Below are positions 1 to 13,705 of a stretch of DNA of 64,000 nucleotides, in pieces. Position 1 is the first letter of the stretch; every line of letters begins with the position of its first letter. The position numbers were made by a program, and so were the translations under genes. Below the pieces are notes generated by a model that saw nothing but the letters and a program-made list of their open reading frames with translations, ran no database searches and was not told where the DNA came from. The DNA is taken from the NCBI RefSeq assembly GCF_949628215.1, contig NC_134286.1, forward strand, positions 1,488,001 through 1,552,000, in the 5' to 3' direction. Source of the stretch: Phalacrocorax aristotelis (Eukaryota; Chordata; Aves; Suliformes; Phalacrocoracidae).

Positions 1-2123
1 CTGGTACTGAAGCCTAAATAGTTTGCTTTAGGTTCACTGCTTCGCATGTCCTGTGTTCTTGGGCTTTTTGTTTCTTTGTTTTGTTTTTAAAGCTTTACAT
101 GTGTCCCATGATCTGCTGGGCCAGAGAGCCAGACACCTATAGTTCCTTCTGCTTTTACAACACTTCTGGGATTTAAAGTTCGTAATTAATAGTGCCCATT
201 TTCCCATCAGCTGGAGTAACACATTTCTCCTTCCCCAAGGACGTGCCTAAACCCCATGTTGTGTCCCACAGCATGGCTGAGACTTCCTGTAGTTCTTCAG
301 TGTTGTCTCTGGCTTTTCCTGACCCTTTTATTTTCTTAGGCTATTTCCTTAGCTTGAAATTTTATCTTCGTGTTCCCCTTAAGGATGCTGCAGTATGATA
401 CTATGCCAGACCCGACACGTTTAGAGAGTTACAGAGACAGTATTGTGAAAGATGGCTTGGAAGAAAAGGAAAGAAAAACTGGACAAGCAAGCAAACATTT
501 ATCTACCCATCCACCTGTCATCTTGTTTCACCAAAACATGCTGAAAAACGCCTCTTCTCCAATAGGAAATAAGTAGAATTTTAGTCTGGGGGGGTGGGGA
601 GGGTAGAGGGGGGAACACAGATCACTTGTAATACCCATTAGAAAACCTTTCAGAAATCAGTGTTGTTATTAATAAAACCAAAGTGTTACAATTGACAGCA
701 GGTAACTACATGGGGAGTCTGGGGCTGGTTTGGGGGCTGAGGCTAGCAGTCGATATGGTGCCAGTGGTCACTCTGGGGCAGGTGTGCAGCTCGGAGCCTT
801 TTCTTTTTTTGGGGAGGCGGGGAGTGCCGTGACCATTACTACAACGCGACCCGTGCCCTCCCCCGCCCCTGAACCTCCCCAGCACCATCACAGCCCAGCC
901 CAGCTGCGCCCACCTGCCCGAACATAAGGGACCGGGCATAACAGGCACCCGTCCCTCGGGTGGGGCGTGGCAGGGCACGACACGAACGGCACCCAGCCCT
1001 GGCACCTGGGGAAATGCTGCGAGCAACTCCCCGCCACGCTGAGCTGCCAACGGCGTGGCAAGCTTAGCCAAGGGGCTGTAAGTCAAACCGATCTGCACGA
1101 AAGCCACAGAACTCTGCATGCAGTCGCAAAAGTATTCAGTTATTCTTACTAATGCCAAAGGAAACAGTGAAATAAATTACGCTTGGGGCTATAGGCTTAT
1201 GCCATATTAAAGCAAAATAAATAGATACGCAGTCCCGCCTGCCCACCCCCTCTAACTGAAGGACATAGATAACCTCGGTAAAAGAACAGGAAGACAAATG
1301 CACGCTGTGCATGATGCTCTGAACACCCGATCTTTAAAGTAAGCAGAGAAACTCCAGAGCAGATGACCTCCCCAAAGGCATACCTTCTCTGTGCCACAGT
1401 AGTGCCTGTATGTAAGTAGGCTGTCTCTCCCTGCTATAATGGCATCTGACACCAGTGAGGACGTGGCGAAAACTATTTACCAGAATATTTACCAGAAACA
1501 TTTCCAACACATTGAGAAAACCAGTCGGGGGAGGATCACAAGAGTGTGCTACTAGAAGGAATACTCTGCACAACAGCTTCAGGTGATCAGGGACTTCTGG
1601 GGCACAGCACATACTGACTGACTGTGAAGCCTGTTTCCAGAGCATACAGTCTCATGGTCTGACTGAACATAACCGCTACTTGTGGAATACAGTACAGCAG
1701 AAATACTGAACTTTGGGTGTAAGCCTAGAGTAAGAGTAAAAGGAAGTATGCACTGAACACAAGTAAGAAGTTAAAAGCCATATGGAATTCAGCCACATTC
1801 TTCTTGATTTACTGCCTATTTAAATACACAAGTTCTGGAATTCTCCACTAGTTTAATTTTCTGAAACCGCTGATGCAAGACTGAAGTGCATATCAAACAC
1901 ATGCAGCACAACTGCTCTGGTCTATAAATTACTGGCGTTCAACGCTGCATAGTTATGGTGCTACATTCTTGCTTAGAAATCATGTCAAAGCAGCATTATA
2001 AAGTAGATTATAATTCTGAAACTGAGTATAAGAAATCCTGGTTTGCAGTCAGGAGTTGAAATCCAGCATTCTTGCCAATAACCCACTGCAGAGATGGGCG
2101 GCTATACAGTGGCTTCCACACTT
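1..2123. other. No gene seen
   Basis: I see no exon, RNA gene or recognisable repeat here. The stretch is moderately AT-rich apart from a GC-rich patch at about 830-1010. The short open frames have no family-like content. It is probably intron or intergenic DNA. Confidence 0.5.
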
Positions 2124-2862
2124 CTTGTGGGTTAACCCCAGTAAGCTCCACGCTGCCAGTCACTCAACTGCTCACCTCAGCAGGATGGGGGAAAGAATTG
2201 GAAGGGTAAAAGTGAGAAAATTTGTGGGTTGAGATACAGACAGTTTAGTAAGTGAAGGAAAGCAGTGTGTGCAAGCAAAGCAAAATAAGGAATTCATTCA
2301 CTACCTCCCATGTTTAGCCATTTCCAGGACACACATAGCTTAGTCACATGTAACTCTTACTTGGGAAGACAAACGCCATAAACCCACAGAATCAAATCAC
2401 AGAATGGTGATTTGATCACAGAAGGGACCTCCCGAAGTCACCTGATTCAGCCCCCCTACACAAGAAGGGCCTAGAGCCAGTTGCCCACGACCATATCCAG
2501 ACGACTTTTCTATATCTCAAAAGAGACAAGGCCCCTCTGCAACCTGTTCCAGCACTCAGTCACCTTCCCCCACCCTTCGCCCTCGCTTTCCCGAGCTTTT
2601 ATTGCTGCACACAATACCATATGGTAGGGAATATCCCTTTGGCCCGTTTGGGTCAGCTGTCCTCATCACGTCCCCTCCCAGCTTCTTGTACAAGTCCCAG
2701 TCTACTTGCTGGTGGGGGGCAGCGTGAGAAACAGGGAAGGCCTTGACACTGTACACACTGTTCAGCAACAGCTAAAATATTGATATATTATCAACACTGT
2801 TTCAGTTACAGATCCGTGCAAGGTGCTACAAAGAAAATTAACTCCATCCTACACAAAACAAT
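2124..2862 (-). mobile_element. Decayed ERVL-type solo LTR, interrupted by CR1
   Basis: Read on the minus strand, this matches the avian ERVL LTR seen more intact at 36893-37505. Shared landmarks in order on the plus strand are TTGTGGGTT near 2125, TTTGTGGGTTGAGAT near 2220, CCATATGGTAGGGAATATCC near 2618, CTCCCAGCTTCTTGTACAAG near 2675, and AAGAAAATTAACTCCATCCT near 2831. No internal retroviral genes flank it, so it is a solo LTR. It is strongly mutated and its outer ends are approximate. A CR1 fragment lies inside it. Confidence 0.75.
2388..2566 (-). mobile_element. CR1 3' fragment nested in the LTR
   Basis: On the plus strand this reads as the reverse complement of a CR1 3' end, with CACAGAATCAAATCACAGAATGG followed by AAGGGACCTCC and a CCAGTTGCCC...CCATATCCAGACG section. 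CR1 is the dominant non-LTR retrotransposon of birds and is usually 5' truncated, as here. LTR sequence resumes on both sides, so the CR1 inserted after the LTR did. Confidence 0.8.
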
Positions 2863-5800
2863 ACTACACAAAGGAGTTAGATACCTATGAAGTGCCGTGC
2901 TCTGGGCGTGGAATTAGATTTGAACACATAACCTTAAACAAATGCCTGTGGTTTACCAGAGATCAGTTGATTTTTCAGGTTTACCAGATATCACTTCTCC
3001 TCAGTGGATACATGGTCTTTATTTGGTAGCTGACAGAAACTCTGCAAGGAAGAAAAAAAGCAAGAAATTAAAAATGAAATCAAATAGATTTGAGGTAGTT
3101 TCATACAGGTTGATTGATGCCCCATCACATCAAAACGACCTTTAGAGATACACATCTCTGAATACATGCAGTTCTGCCAGGATGTGAATTCTTGAGAAAC
3201 TAGTAACAGATAAAGCTTATCAAACAGGAATTAAATTGTAACACAGAAGTTTAACAGCTTCAAGGGAATTTGAGACACATACAAGTATAATAAACCAAAA
3301 AGGAAAATCAAAACACTTTGAAGAAAGCCTTAAAGCTTTCAACATAGCTTGTTACTATAGCTTATCTGTACCTTAATCTGGACTTTGAGCATAGGTCAGC
3401 ATTTAGCAAGTTACTAAAATCCACATTCATTAATTGTAATGTATGTCTGGACACAGGGCTGATTGCCAGTCATCCTGGAGATCAAAGTGAAATCCCTACT
3501 GAACTCATTAGTTACATATTCTATTAGAATATCCAGATGACGTACAGTACTGTGAAACACTCTTTTATACTACAAGTAGTATTGTTCACCTTAGTGTACA
3601 CCTAAAGTGATACTAGAGCAGGAAGGACCATAGGACTTTCTACTTTTTCTTCCTCAGCCCTAATCGTTACCAGGCTGCTCGCTATGCAACAGCACGAGCA
3701 AATCACAGCAGCCTAAGAAAAACACGGATAAAGCTTGTGCTGATAGATGCAAGAAAGCAAACCTCTTTCTGCAGGTCTCTTCTGCCACTTTTCCTATCAA
3801 ACCGTTTTGCAATTTCTACACAATTCACTTTTCAGTTTTGTTATGTCTAGTCTGTCATCACCTAAAATGATAACACAGCAAACGAGGGGGAATGAACCAT
3901 AATGATTAGACTCATTTAGACAGTACACAGTCTCATATGTTCCACCCTTATGCTTCCCCTACTGTTCTTAGCTTTATTCTGAAAGCTCAACATTGCCTAT
4001 CCTTTGAAAGTTACACTCCTCTGAGGTTCTCAGCTGCCATCACATTTCCATTTCTTGCAACATTCCTTTTTTACCCTCTACTTTGAGGACAAGGACTATT
4101 CCGGAACAATTTCTTAAAGCAGAGAGGGTTACACATGGAAAATGGTCAAATTATAATGAGCTTGCAGAACTGTGAATGCAAACTAAGATACTCACACACC
4201 ACGCAAATAAATCACAACCTAAGGCATTACTTTTCAGTTTTCCCAGCTAAGCCATGATTGTCAGATCTGGCTGCATTACATGTAGGCTTTTCTAGCAAGT
4301 CATTTTTACCAGGATGGTCATGGTCCTTTAATTTAGACTCTCCTAATCTACACATTCGAGGCAGTTTTGAACATGGTGCTCAGGGTCCCACAATGACCAC
4401 CTGAGTTCTTCTCCAACTGCTACCTTTGAGCTCTGTAACAGAAATGAAACTGCAGCCCCAAACTCCTAAGAAGCCACCTTGCACACACCCCTCATCCAGA
4501 TCTGTTAAAAGTCACAACGAGAACCAACCCAAGACAACACACAGTCCATGTTTAAGAAAACAAATAGAAGTTGTGCTGGAAGTAAAGGACCTAAAAAAAT
4601 GTAATGCCATCATCTCTTGTAATCCACTACTCTCACTAGGCACCTCCCACATTCTGTATTATATCCCCAGTCTACCAGCATATCCTCTAACTCTGCTCTA
4701 AAACAACACCTACAGAAGAGGAGACAAAAATGAATAGTGTGTTAGCCAAATCACAATAAAGAAACCACAGAAATCAGGAATCAAGTTCAAGATGGTTAGG
4801 ACACAGGAACAAAAGGGCAATGACATGGCTTAAGAAATGACAAGGCAGTGCCAAGTTTGTGGGGAAACATTAGGCAAAACATTATTACAGTGGATTTCAA
4901 CTACAAACATACAGCAACAACTACAAAACTATCTGTAGATTTTCCAAGATTGAAATCTTTAAAGAGATTTATTAGACAGCAACTGCCAACATCTATAAAC
5001 AACGTGTTTTGTAAATACATCCAAACCTCTGTCGTGAGGTATAACCTCCCTCACAGCCCTCACCTCCGAAAAAGCCCTTACCATGAATTTGTTTCCACCT
5101 TCAGACAGCATGTCCTAGTTGTTCTACAACTTGATGTAATAGCTTTGGCTAGGAATGGTGATAACACAGTAATAATAAAGAAAAAAAAAACCAAAGTAAT
5201 TTACAAATCATGAGTATCTTTTTCATGAATGACTTGGATTAGCACTGTATGTATGGAAACTGAACACAGAAATATGTTGTGACAATATTCAGAAAAACTA
5301 ACAAGATTTTAATTGTGGAACTGTAATAAAATATTCTGCTGATATCTATGTCATCAGGTAATTTTCATTAGAAATGACAAAACTTGTTTCTTAATTTGAA
5401 TGTTTGCTGAGCTTTCAAAATCATGATTCAGAGAAGGGGGGGAGGTGGAAATCACAAAATATGCAAAATGTTATGAGTATTTTCCCCAAAGTTTTCCCAG
5501 AAATGTTAGAAACCACAGTAGGATATTTGTTTCTCCTCCAAAGGGTTACAACCACATAAAGAGATACTGAGTTTATCTTTAATCACTGCTTTATTCAGCT
5601 AGTTCTTACAATTAGAGCTTGTTAAAGTAAAACAAATTATTGGAGGGGGATGAGAAGAAAAGGAAAGGGAAGAAAGGATAAGAATAATAAGTAAATATTT
5701 CTGCAAGGACAATAAAGTAATGTAATAAGACAAAATACATAGACAGGAGAAGTGTTTGTAACTCCTTAAACAAAACATGCTGATCAAAGAGAACAGGTCA

Positions 5801-8800
5801 CTATTACAGTAACAAAGAGAGGCAAGAAGCTGCAATACATGTCTGAGATTGCGTATCTTCTGCTGAATTTCAAAACATGCACTGCTCTGGTAGTAAGGCA
5901 CAGAGGTACTTCACAGTAACGCAAAGCCACATACCTATTTGGAAAATTCTGATGTGAAATTTGGACAAGTTAGGAGATAATCCTATTCCCTGGCTTGACG
6001 CTGTGCCTAGGAAGTTAAGAAGCAAAGAAAATACCTCAGGGGAAACCTTGCTGTCTGCTTTAACAAGACCAGTGAAAGCTAAACTTTCTGGCAAAACTCT
6101 AGTACTCATTGCTACCAGAAACTATACTAACACTGACAGACATTTATCTAACTTGTTCTATAAATGCGTTTTCCCAGTAGACTATCCAAGGCACCTGTGG
6201 AAAAACTGATCTCTAAGGAGGAGAACGCTGCTCTTCCATCACAGATGACTTCACATCACCCTCCATCTCAGAAACTACCTGAGAACTTCCTGCTGTTCTC
6301 TGTAGCAATGAGTGCTGCAAAGGTAAAACAAAGAGAACAGTTTATACTTTGCAATATACTATTTGTGGTAGGGAGGGGAGGGGCAGAGGAAGAATGAAGT
6401 TTATGGGAGCTCTGTGACCAAACCAAGCAGCTCAGTTAATTCTAAAACAGACAGCAGGGTTTTGACATAAACTGTCTCTCCAGAAAAGTACCATGTATTA
6501 AAACAGTTGTAACAGTGATTTCCAAGTCATATGCATACCAGTAAATTCTACACCTTATTAGCCCAAAATAAACATGAAAATGCCACAGAACACCAATCTC
6601 ATCTAAAACTGCCATAAACTGTAGCATCACAGTTTGGGTCCTGTTTCTTTAACTCTACCAGTACAATTTCCTATAGAAAGAGGGAAGAAAAGTAATTCAA
6701 CGTGTCAGCCATTCATTTGCCCTCACTGTCTCATGTCCTCGATGAAAACTCTCTAATGTGCATTTTCAGCATTTCTTCCTTCAGGATTCTCTTCTCAGAA
6801 AAAAAAAAGTCTTCAAATATCAGCATGAAATATCAGCTGAAACTGTTGTAAGTGCTTCATCTTAAATCTGTAGCCAACTAAATGCATCTCAGAAACAACA
6901 ATACAGTTTATATTACTGTTAAGTCACAAATAAGGCTCCCCTTTCTCAGCACAAAGAGCTGAGAAAACAACATTTCACAATCACAAAGCAATGGCAAAAC
7001 TCTCAGTTGCAAGTTTGGCAGGTCTTAGAACGGCTTAATTGCATATTCTTTTCCTTTATCTAAAAAGCTGCTATGAGCTGTGAGTAGTATTACCATGTAA
7101 CAAACTGATTTATATTTATACAGTCCTTCAGAAATACAGGATGTATTTGACAAAACTCAGTCCATGAGCAATTGGCAGGAAATTGTCAATCACCCAGGGC
7201 CACAGGTGACCTGCAGAGCCAAAAGCCAAATGGGGTCTCACAAGCCAGTCAAACACAGCTCCTGCAACATCTACACAGAGAGCTGTAGAAGACATGGACT
7301 GCCAGGGCTCTGCTCGACTGCCGAGAGCAGGAGGTCAGGTGAAATCATGGTGCACTGCCTGCCCAACCAGCTGGCACAGCTGTCATGCCTTTTGCCCCAC
7401 AACCATTGACAGGAATCATCAGCAACAGCACAGTGGCCTGGAAGCACCACACATGCACTGACAGCCTGATCTAGCCAGTCTAAGCCCTGTATACCAGGGT
7501 TCTGGATACAAGACAAGAAATCACTTTTCTTCAGGTGAGTGTACTGGAACTGAGGACAAAAAACACCCTATTGCACTGAAGCCGTTCTTATGGTTCAGCA
7601 CTTTTTGGTGGCTGTGAAATAAGATCTGAACACAATGCCAGGACCAGTCCCATTGGCAAGGCATGCACTAACAACATGCATGAAACTTGGATAGATCGCT
7701 CCGATTATGTCATATTTATTCCCACAATGAAAAGTTTTCCCTTAATTGCTCACACACACGCAAAGGTGAAGATGCATACCAGATATGGGACTCGGACACG
7801 AGCAGTGAGAAGACAATCCTTGTGTAACATTTCTCACTCAGTTTGCTCAGGTCACCCATTCTGTGATTTTACAATTAACACAGAAATTCTAGAGCTGGCC
7901 CCACAAAGAACCAAGTCAGATATATCGGCATTTGGCAGTTCATTCAGTTTCTTGCAAACATGCCTATAGTTTTTCCAAGACCACCACAGTCGTGACACTT
8001 GCAAGCAGCATTCATGCTCGTATAATACTGAGGGAGAGGCACACGTGCTGAGTAACGTTCTTAAGTTTAGATATCACAGAGGCCTTATCTTGCTTGTAGC
8101 GCACGAGAAAAACACCTTGGGGCACCTCTGTAGCATTTTGATCAGAGTGCAAGCCATTTCAGAAATGGATCATCAAGGTACACGATACAATCTTGTTAAA
8201 GCAATCCTCCATAAAGCAATCCTCATTCAGATATCCCTTCAAGGTGGAGTCTACTGAACCATTAATTCAATGACACAAAACAAAACAAAAAAAACCCCAG
8301 ACCAACAAAAAAACATAGACCACACAAAAAGAACAAGACATACCTTGGCCTCTGCAACCTCAAATAACATCCTGCAGACTACAGGAGTCATTAAAAAGCT
8401 AAGCGCTGGCACTGAAGAAAGCTTACTTCAGCCCTGTTTGCTGACGACCTGTCAGCTTGTGCTCATTATTCCTTAGAGTTACAGAAAGAAAAAAAAAAAG
8501 AAAATAGTCATGTTACCCGAGGACCAAAATTTGGACAGTAAGTTTCCCATACTACAAAAATAATCCAACCAAAAAAACCCACGTAATGAAACAGCACCAT
8601 CAAAGTAAAACACAAAAGAAGATATTTTAAGCAGAGCCTGGTCAATACCTTATGGTACAAGACAGAACACATACAGAATCATCTGATGAAGCCATAAGAC
8701 TTTAACAGATGTTTCACCTCTATTACAGAATCTATGTTTCTTTAGAAACATCTTACTCTGGAAATGCTTATAAAGCACTTACTCTCTGCACTAACTTTAG

Positions 8801-11440
8801 GTTCTGAATTCCTCAAAACCTCAGCATAACTGCTAACACAGTGTTGCTGTGAGGCACACAGCTCGGCAAAAGAAACACTATTTGGAGTTTGAATTGAGGA
8901 CCCAAAGTCAGTCTGTGACACACACAATCACCTTCTAAAGTCTTAATTCCTTCTTTCACAAACTGCCTTGCAATTTGTAAGAAGAAACAGGAAAATTCTC
9001 GTAACACTGAAAGGAATTTTAGAATTCACCCACTTGGCTCTTCAAGATCAAGGCTAAACTAATTTTTGTCATTTGCTTTTCACACGGAGGATATGTTTTC
9101 AACCTGTACTTTCAATCAACAGAAATGGCCACTGGAGACTTGGCATGCACAGTTTTAGTGTTTTAAAAAAAACCAAACCCAAACAACGCAAAACATCTCA
9201 CTCAACACCCTTTGGACAACAGATATCTAACTGCTGGATGCTAAGGCCTACTTTCACCATAATCAAGTTTTTGAATGAACTTATGGTCACAGCAGCAGAA
9301 GCATCTTTAAATTAGTACTTAAGAAATGAAGCATCAGCCTGCAGTCTACAGTAGAGCAAAGCAGTCCAAACTCCAGTTTGGACAGAAAGTGCATCATAAG
9401 CACAACGCTCCAATGAATAGTTGAACTTTTTCCCATTGAAAGTCGCACGACTAGATTAATCCTCACAATTCTGCTGGAAAAGACCAACATTTCAAGTGGT
9501 AGGCAAGTATAACATTTTATTTCATTATCTGTCCAGCACCTCACAGCACAAACAATGGTCAGCCTGGAAAGCATAATACCTCCAACTCCAAAATCCCACA
9601 GTTACAACTTCACTACCACCCTTACAGACTTTGAACCCACTTTGTCCCACCAAAAACCTCACCCATTACCACAAAACTGACAGATCTCATATCATCATGT
9701 AATGGTAGCAGTGCTTCCCCTTATCTTCTACCGAACTCCAGACCAAGAGAGGCATCTTTCACTGTCTTGAGACACGCACCTGAAGTTTGCACACTGCATG
9801 TAACCCTGATTTCTCAAGCACAGTCTCAAGCCTTGATGCATCTTCAAACTTTGAACAAACCTTCCAAACACTTGCAAACCACTGTGGCCTCATAAAAGTT
9901 ATTCTATTCTCTACACCAACACTTTACTCTGCTTTGTTTCTAAGCGTAAATTAATTTTGCATTCTCTCTATTCAGCCAGACCTTGTTCTTATCAACCAGT
10001 ATCATAGTCAACTTCCAAGGGATCTATTTCTATTGCTGCTACCTTTGATGCACCTGCAACCCCCATGTTTGTAGACTGAACTCTCTTCCGGTGGGAATTC
10101 TCTAGGCAAGGGAGAGAAACTGGAAAAAGCCTGGGACGTTCCTGAACAGCATTGGACTTCTTTCTGATTCAGGGCCCCTTTACTCCTCTGAGAAATGCAC
10201 CATGGAATACCATTATTCCTGGCCCTATCTCCCATCATGTGGCTAAAGGCTCCTACTCTGCCTTTCCACTTTTACTACTCTTTCTCTTTTTGACCGGCTC
10301 CTCTCTCCTTCCCCTCTCAACTTGCACACATGAACTCACCAATCCTACTTCTCTACTGCAAAATCCACATTGGGCAACTCTGTACCCCTTCCTTTCAGTG
10401 AATTTCACATCTGGTGTCCCAGTTTGGACACTGCAGCATAAGCCAAAATTCTTTCTCCTCGCAGTCTCCAGTCTCCCAGTTTCTGTTCACAACTCCATCA
10501 AATAAACAGGACAAAAAAGGATGTACCCAACACCAGTAACTCACGTCAGGAACTTGGCTGATGCACTTCCATCATCCCAACAAAGCTGCAGAAACAAGCA
10601 AGTGAAACATAACCAGCTTTACTCCAGTTGTAATAAAGAAATCTTCAGAAAACAAAACAGGCTGATGAGATTCTATTTGGGAGTCTTATTACAAATCACA
10701 GCAGAATAAGGCTGAGGATAGCATTGTGCATCAAGACAAAGCTATAGGGATTGACTAGAAAACTAGCTGCCATAACTACCTACACTGAAGTGAGCGGTAC
10801 GGTTAAAACTCAAAATGCCAGGCGTCAACATGCAGATTTTCTTTTCTCACAGAAGACATGAATACATTACTGATAGAATGCAAAATATTTTCATAAACAG
10901 GTACTTTTGAGGCTTCTGCTGAGCTTCTTGCTCTCTTGCTTTCTACTCGCCATAGACTCCCTGCCTATAAAGGAATCATTACATCAGTCCCTCCAGAGAC
11001 AGCAGCAAAAGCTTACAAAAGCAAGCAGGTTACATTGCAAAACACACAGAAAAACAGCTATTCAGAACAATGCACAAATTAAAGAAAACCCACCTTTTCC
11101 AACTTAGTTTTTCAGTGGACTAAAAATCACCTCTCTTCTCAGGTATTTTAGTACCTACTCCACCCTAAGGATCAGAGAGGGGGTGGAAGGGAACCAGCAC
11201 ACAACTTCGCTTCAGGGTCACTTGTAGGTTCCTATGCCTAGGGGAAAAAAAAAACTGAAACACAGAATTCAGGCTTCACAAAAAACTATGGCTATTTACT
11301 GAGATGCTAACCAAGTATTGGGCAATAAGGGAGACCCAGTGCTCCAGGGGACCGTAAGAAAAGCATAAGACAATGCAAACCCAGGACTGTATTAAAAGTT
11401 CCCTGGAAGCACTTCGTTTGAACCTTCCTGGTAAAGGTCA
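2863..11440. other. Long AT-rich stretch, no gene seen
   Basis: About 8.6 kb of AT-rich, unique-looking sequence. No open frame resembles a known family, and I see no convincing exon with both splice sites and coding content. A minus-strand gene starting at the CpG island near 12.2 kb could have its introns here, but that is inference. Confidence 0.45.
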
Positions 11441-12129
11441 CTAAATTATGTGCGCAGAGGCATAACAAAGCGGTGCTGAACAGAAACTCGGCACAGCCAG
11501 TGCAGGGCTCCAGGCAGACCGAGCAGGCAGCCCCACTTCCAGCTGCAAGACCCCCCCGGCGCCGCCCCTGCCCGAGGCGCGGAGCGGCGGCCCCGCCGGC
11601 GGGAACGAGGAGCACCGCGGCCCTCGCAAGGCGGAGGCCCCCTCCGAGGGCCGCGCCGTTACCGTGCCGATCTGCCCACCACCGTGGCGCAGGCGCAGCC
11701 ACCGGCCCCGCTCCGGGTCCCGCCGGGTTACCGGAACGCCACCGAGACCGCTCGCCCGCGGAGCGGCACCGGTGAGCACCTGAACCGGCAGCGGCACCCC
11801 CGACTGCGAGGGCGGGCGGGGCGGCCCTGCACGCACTGCAAGTGCCGGTGGCCCCGTGCGGGTTGCGCTCGTAGCTCGCCAGCTCTAGGAGAAACAGCAG
11901 GGACGGAGCAGCCGCAACGGGTGCGGCCTCCGCTGAGAAAGCCCCCGACTCCCTCACTGGGCCCTCCAGCGGAGCCGGCCCCTTGCGCCTCACAGGCGGC
12001 CGCGCGCACCGGGCATGGCAGGGAGGCGCCTCCGACAACGACGTCCGCAGAGTACCGACAGCTTCAGTACACGAGTGAGCCAGCGCGCGCGCACGCTCGC
12101 ACCGGCGGCCAATCCCCGCCGCGACTAAC

Positions 12130-12190
12130 CTCGCGTGCTCAAAGCGCGGCACTGCCGCCTGCCGGGAGGCGCACGCATGCGCAATGACGA
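12130..12190 (-). other. Candidate 5' UTR exon, minus strand
   Basis: Reading leftward, a short GC-rich segment downstream of the NRF-1 palindrome at 12175-12182 ends in a good donor, GAG|GTTAGT, whose GT is the complement of 12128-12129. The partner acceptor was not found. The transcription start is a guess. Confidence 0.3.
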
Positions 12191-12319
12191 CCTTTTTTTT
12201 TTTTGAGCGATATTGCCCTCTACTGCCCACAAGGCAGTACTACGCACAGCGGTACCACGCGCCTGAGACCCGTCGTTACCGCGAGCACGCATGCGGAGTG
12301 TGACGGCCGTACTCTGCCT

Positions 12320-12441
12320 CTCAATTGAGCACACCGGGGCGCTGCGGCCGCCGGCGTGACGCATGCGTGGTACAGAGTGCGCCGGCGGGCTTGCAGCGGG
12401 CCACCGTCGTGCCTGCTGCCGCGCTGCCGTTCCAGTAGCGG
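12320..12441 (+). other. Candidate 5' UTR exon, plus strand
   Basis: A GC-rich segment in the CpG island ends at donor GCGG|GTGAGG (GT at 12442). It points away from the minus-strand donor at 12129, supporting divergent transcription. No coding content is claimed and the 5' end is arbitrary. Confidence 0.28.
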
Positions 12442-13060
12442 GTGAGGTGGCCGGCCGTTCTCGCCACCGCTTCTCGGTGCTTACAAATCGGTAACACAAC
12501 AAGCCTTAGCTCTTGGTCCCTGGTGTTACGGGGACGCGAATTGTTTTCTCGTAGCTGCTTCGCGCCATTTACACACGAGTACAGCCGCTGGTCCTCGCCG
12601 GTGCATCGGGCCACGCAGAGCAGCTCGGAACCGCTGGCTGCTGCGGGCACCGGGCACGCTGCGTGGGCTGCAGTGCACATGCACAAGCTGCGGGCTGCAA
12701 GCGTGTGCTGCGAGTGGGAGCAGGAGCAGAACGCGGCTGCCTGCGGCGCCCCCGGCCGCGCTCACCCAGCGCCCTGGCGGGCTGCGGGGCCCTGACGGCG
12801 CCCTTTCCCGGCGCCGTACGTCTCCGCGCCCTCATGTGCGGTCGTGGAAGGCGCACCGCGGCATCCGCCACGTTAGTGGCCGGCACCTGCTGTCCTTTTT
12901 CCATCTCTGGCGTTTGGCTCCCGCAGGTTCTTGCCCAGCGCGGGCCCGTGCGTACTCTCGGCTCTTGGGACACCCCGGAGCTGTGGGGGAGCGGGCGGTC
13001 CCTGGAGCGGAGTTTTGGCACGGCATCTGTGGCAGGAGGTCAGCTGGCTGTAGCAAGCAT

Positions 13061-13705
13061 GCCCAAGAGTGCTGGTGAGCAACATGAACATTTAGAACTG
13101 GCGAACCGAACAGATTTAAGGTACTTTTGAGCACGGGAAAATTAATGCAGCCCCAGGTTAGTTGGGAACTGAGGGAACAAAAACAGAGAGGAAAGATGTC
13201 CTTGGGCACCCTGAAGCTACTTCTGTCCCTATGCACAAAACGTGGGCACCAACTAAACTAGGTGCTGATTAATTAAAGTGTCCACTGAGCTGCTACCATC
13301 CTTGCACAGCTTGTGCAGCTGCTCCAAAGCATAAGGATCTGCTGTCCCCAAGGCATCTACACACCTGCTGGGATCTGGATATTTCCAGCACTGGCACAGC
13401 ATCCCGATGCCTTCTCCTCCTCTGGGACTTAGAGGCCCCCCACAGCTCTTCTGGGATGTGAGTTTCTTGGTGAGTTCCCTGATGCCTCTTTTGGGTTTCT
13501 GCTATCACCATCTCCTCTTCTGTTGTGCCCAACAGTCTGTGAGATACTTCCTGGTGAGTCCTCGGGCGGGATTAGCTTGCCAGAAGAAAAAGATTTTGAG
13601 GCAGCATTAGTGACTGCAGGAGTTGTTTTACTGGTTGTCATAAATGTTTTTCTTTCTCAGCAGGTGCTGCTTCCCTTTGGGAGATGCTGGTTGGTGGTTG
13701 TAGGT
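13061..13705. other. No gene seen
   Basis: Transition from the CpG island to the CR1. A hydrophobic stretch in one open frame (13523-13732) has no splice or family support. Confidence 0.4.

Larger units (their letters stand above)
11470..13060. promoter_or_regulatory. CpG island, likely bidirectional promoter
   Basis: Dense CpG over about 1.6 kb between AT-rich flanks. GCATGCGC-type NRF-1 sites occur at 12175-12182 and, with one mismatch, near 12289-12296 and 12360. A minus-strand donor (GAG|GTTAGT) lies at 12129/12130 and a plus-strand donor (GCGG|GTGAGG) at 12441/12442, so splice donors diverge from the centre. This is the usual layout of a head-to-head housekeeping promoter. Open frames of 100-300 codons here are GC-driven and are not called as genes. 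Confidence 0.6.

Noticed and set aside
11307-12230. 307-codon minus-strand frame in CpG island
   Set aside because: Low-complexity GC-driven composition, with several competing frames of similar length. A splice donor inside it argues for UTR.
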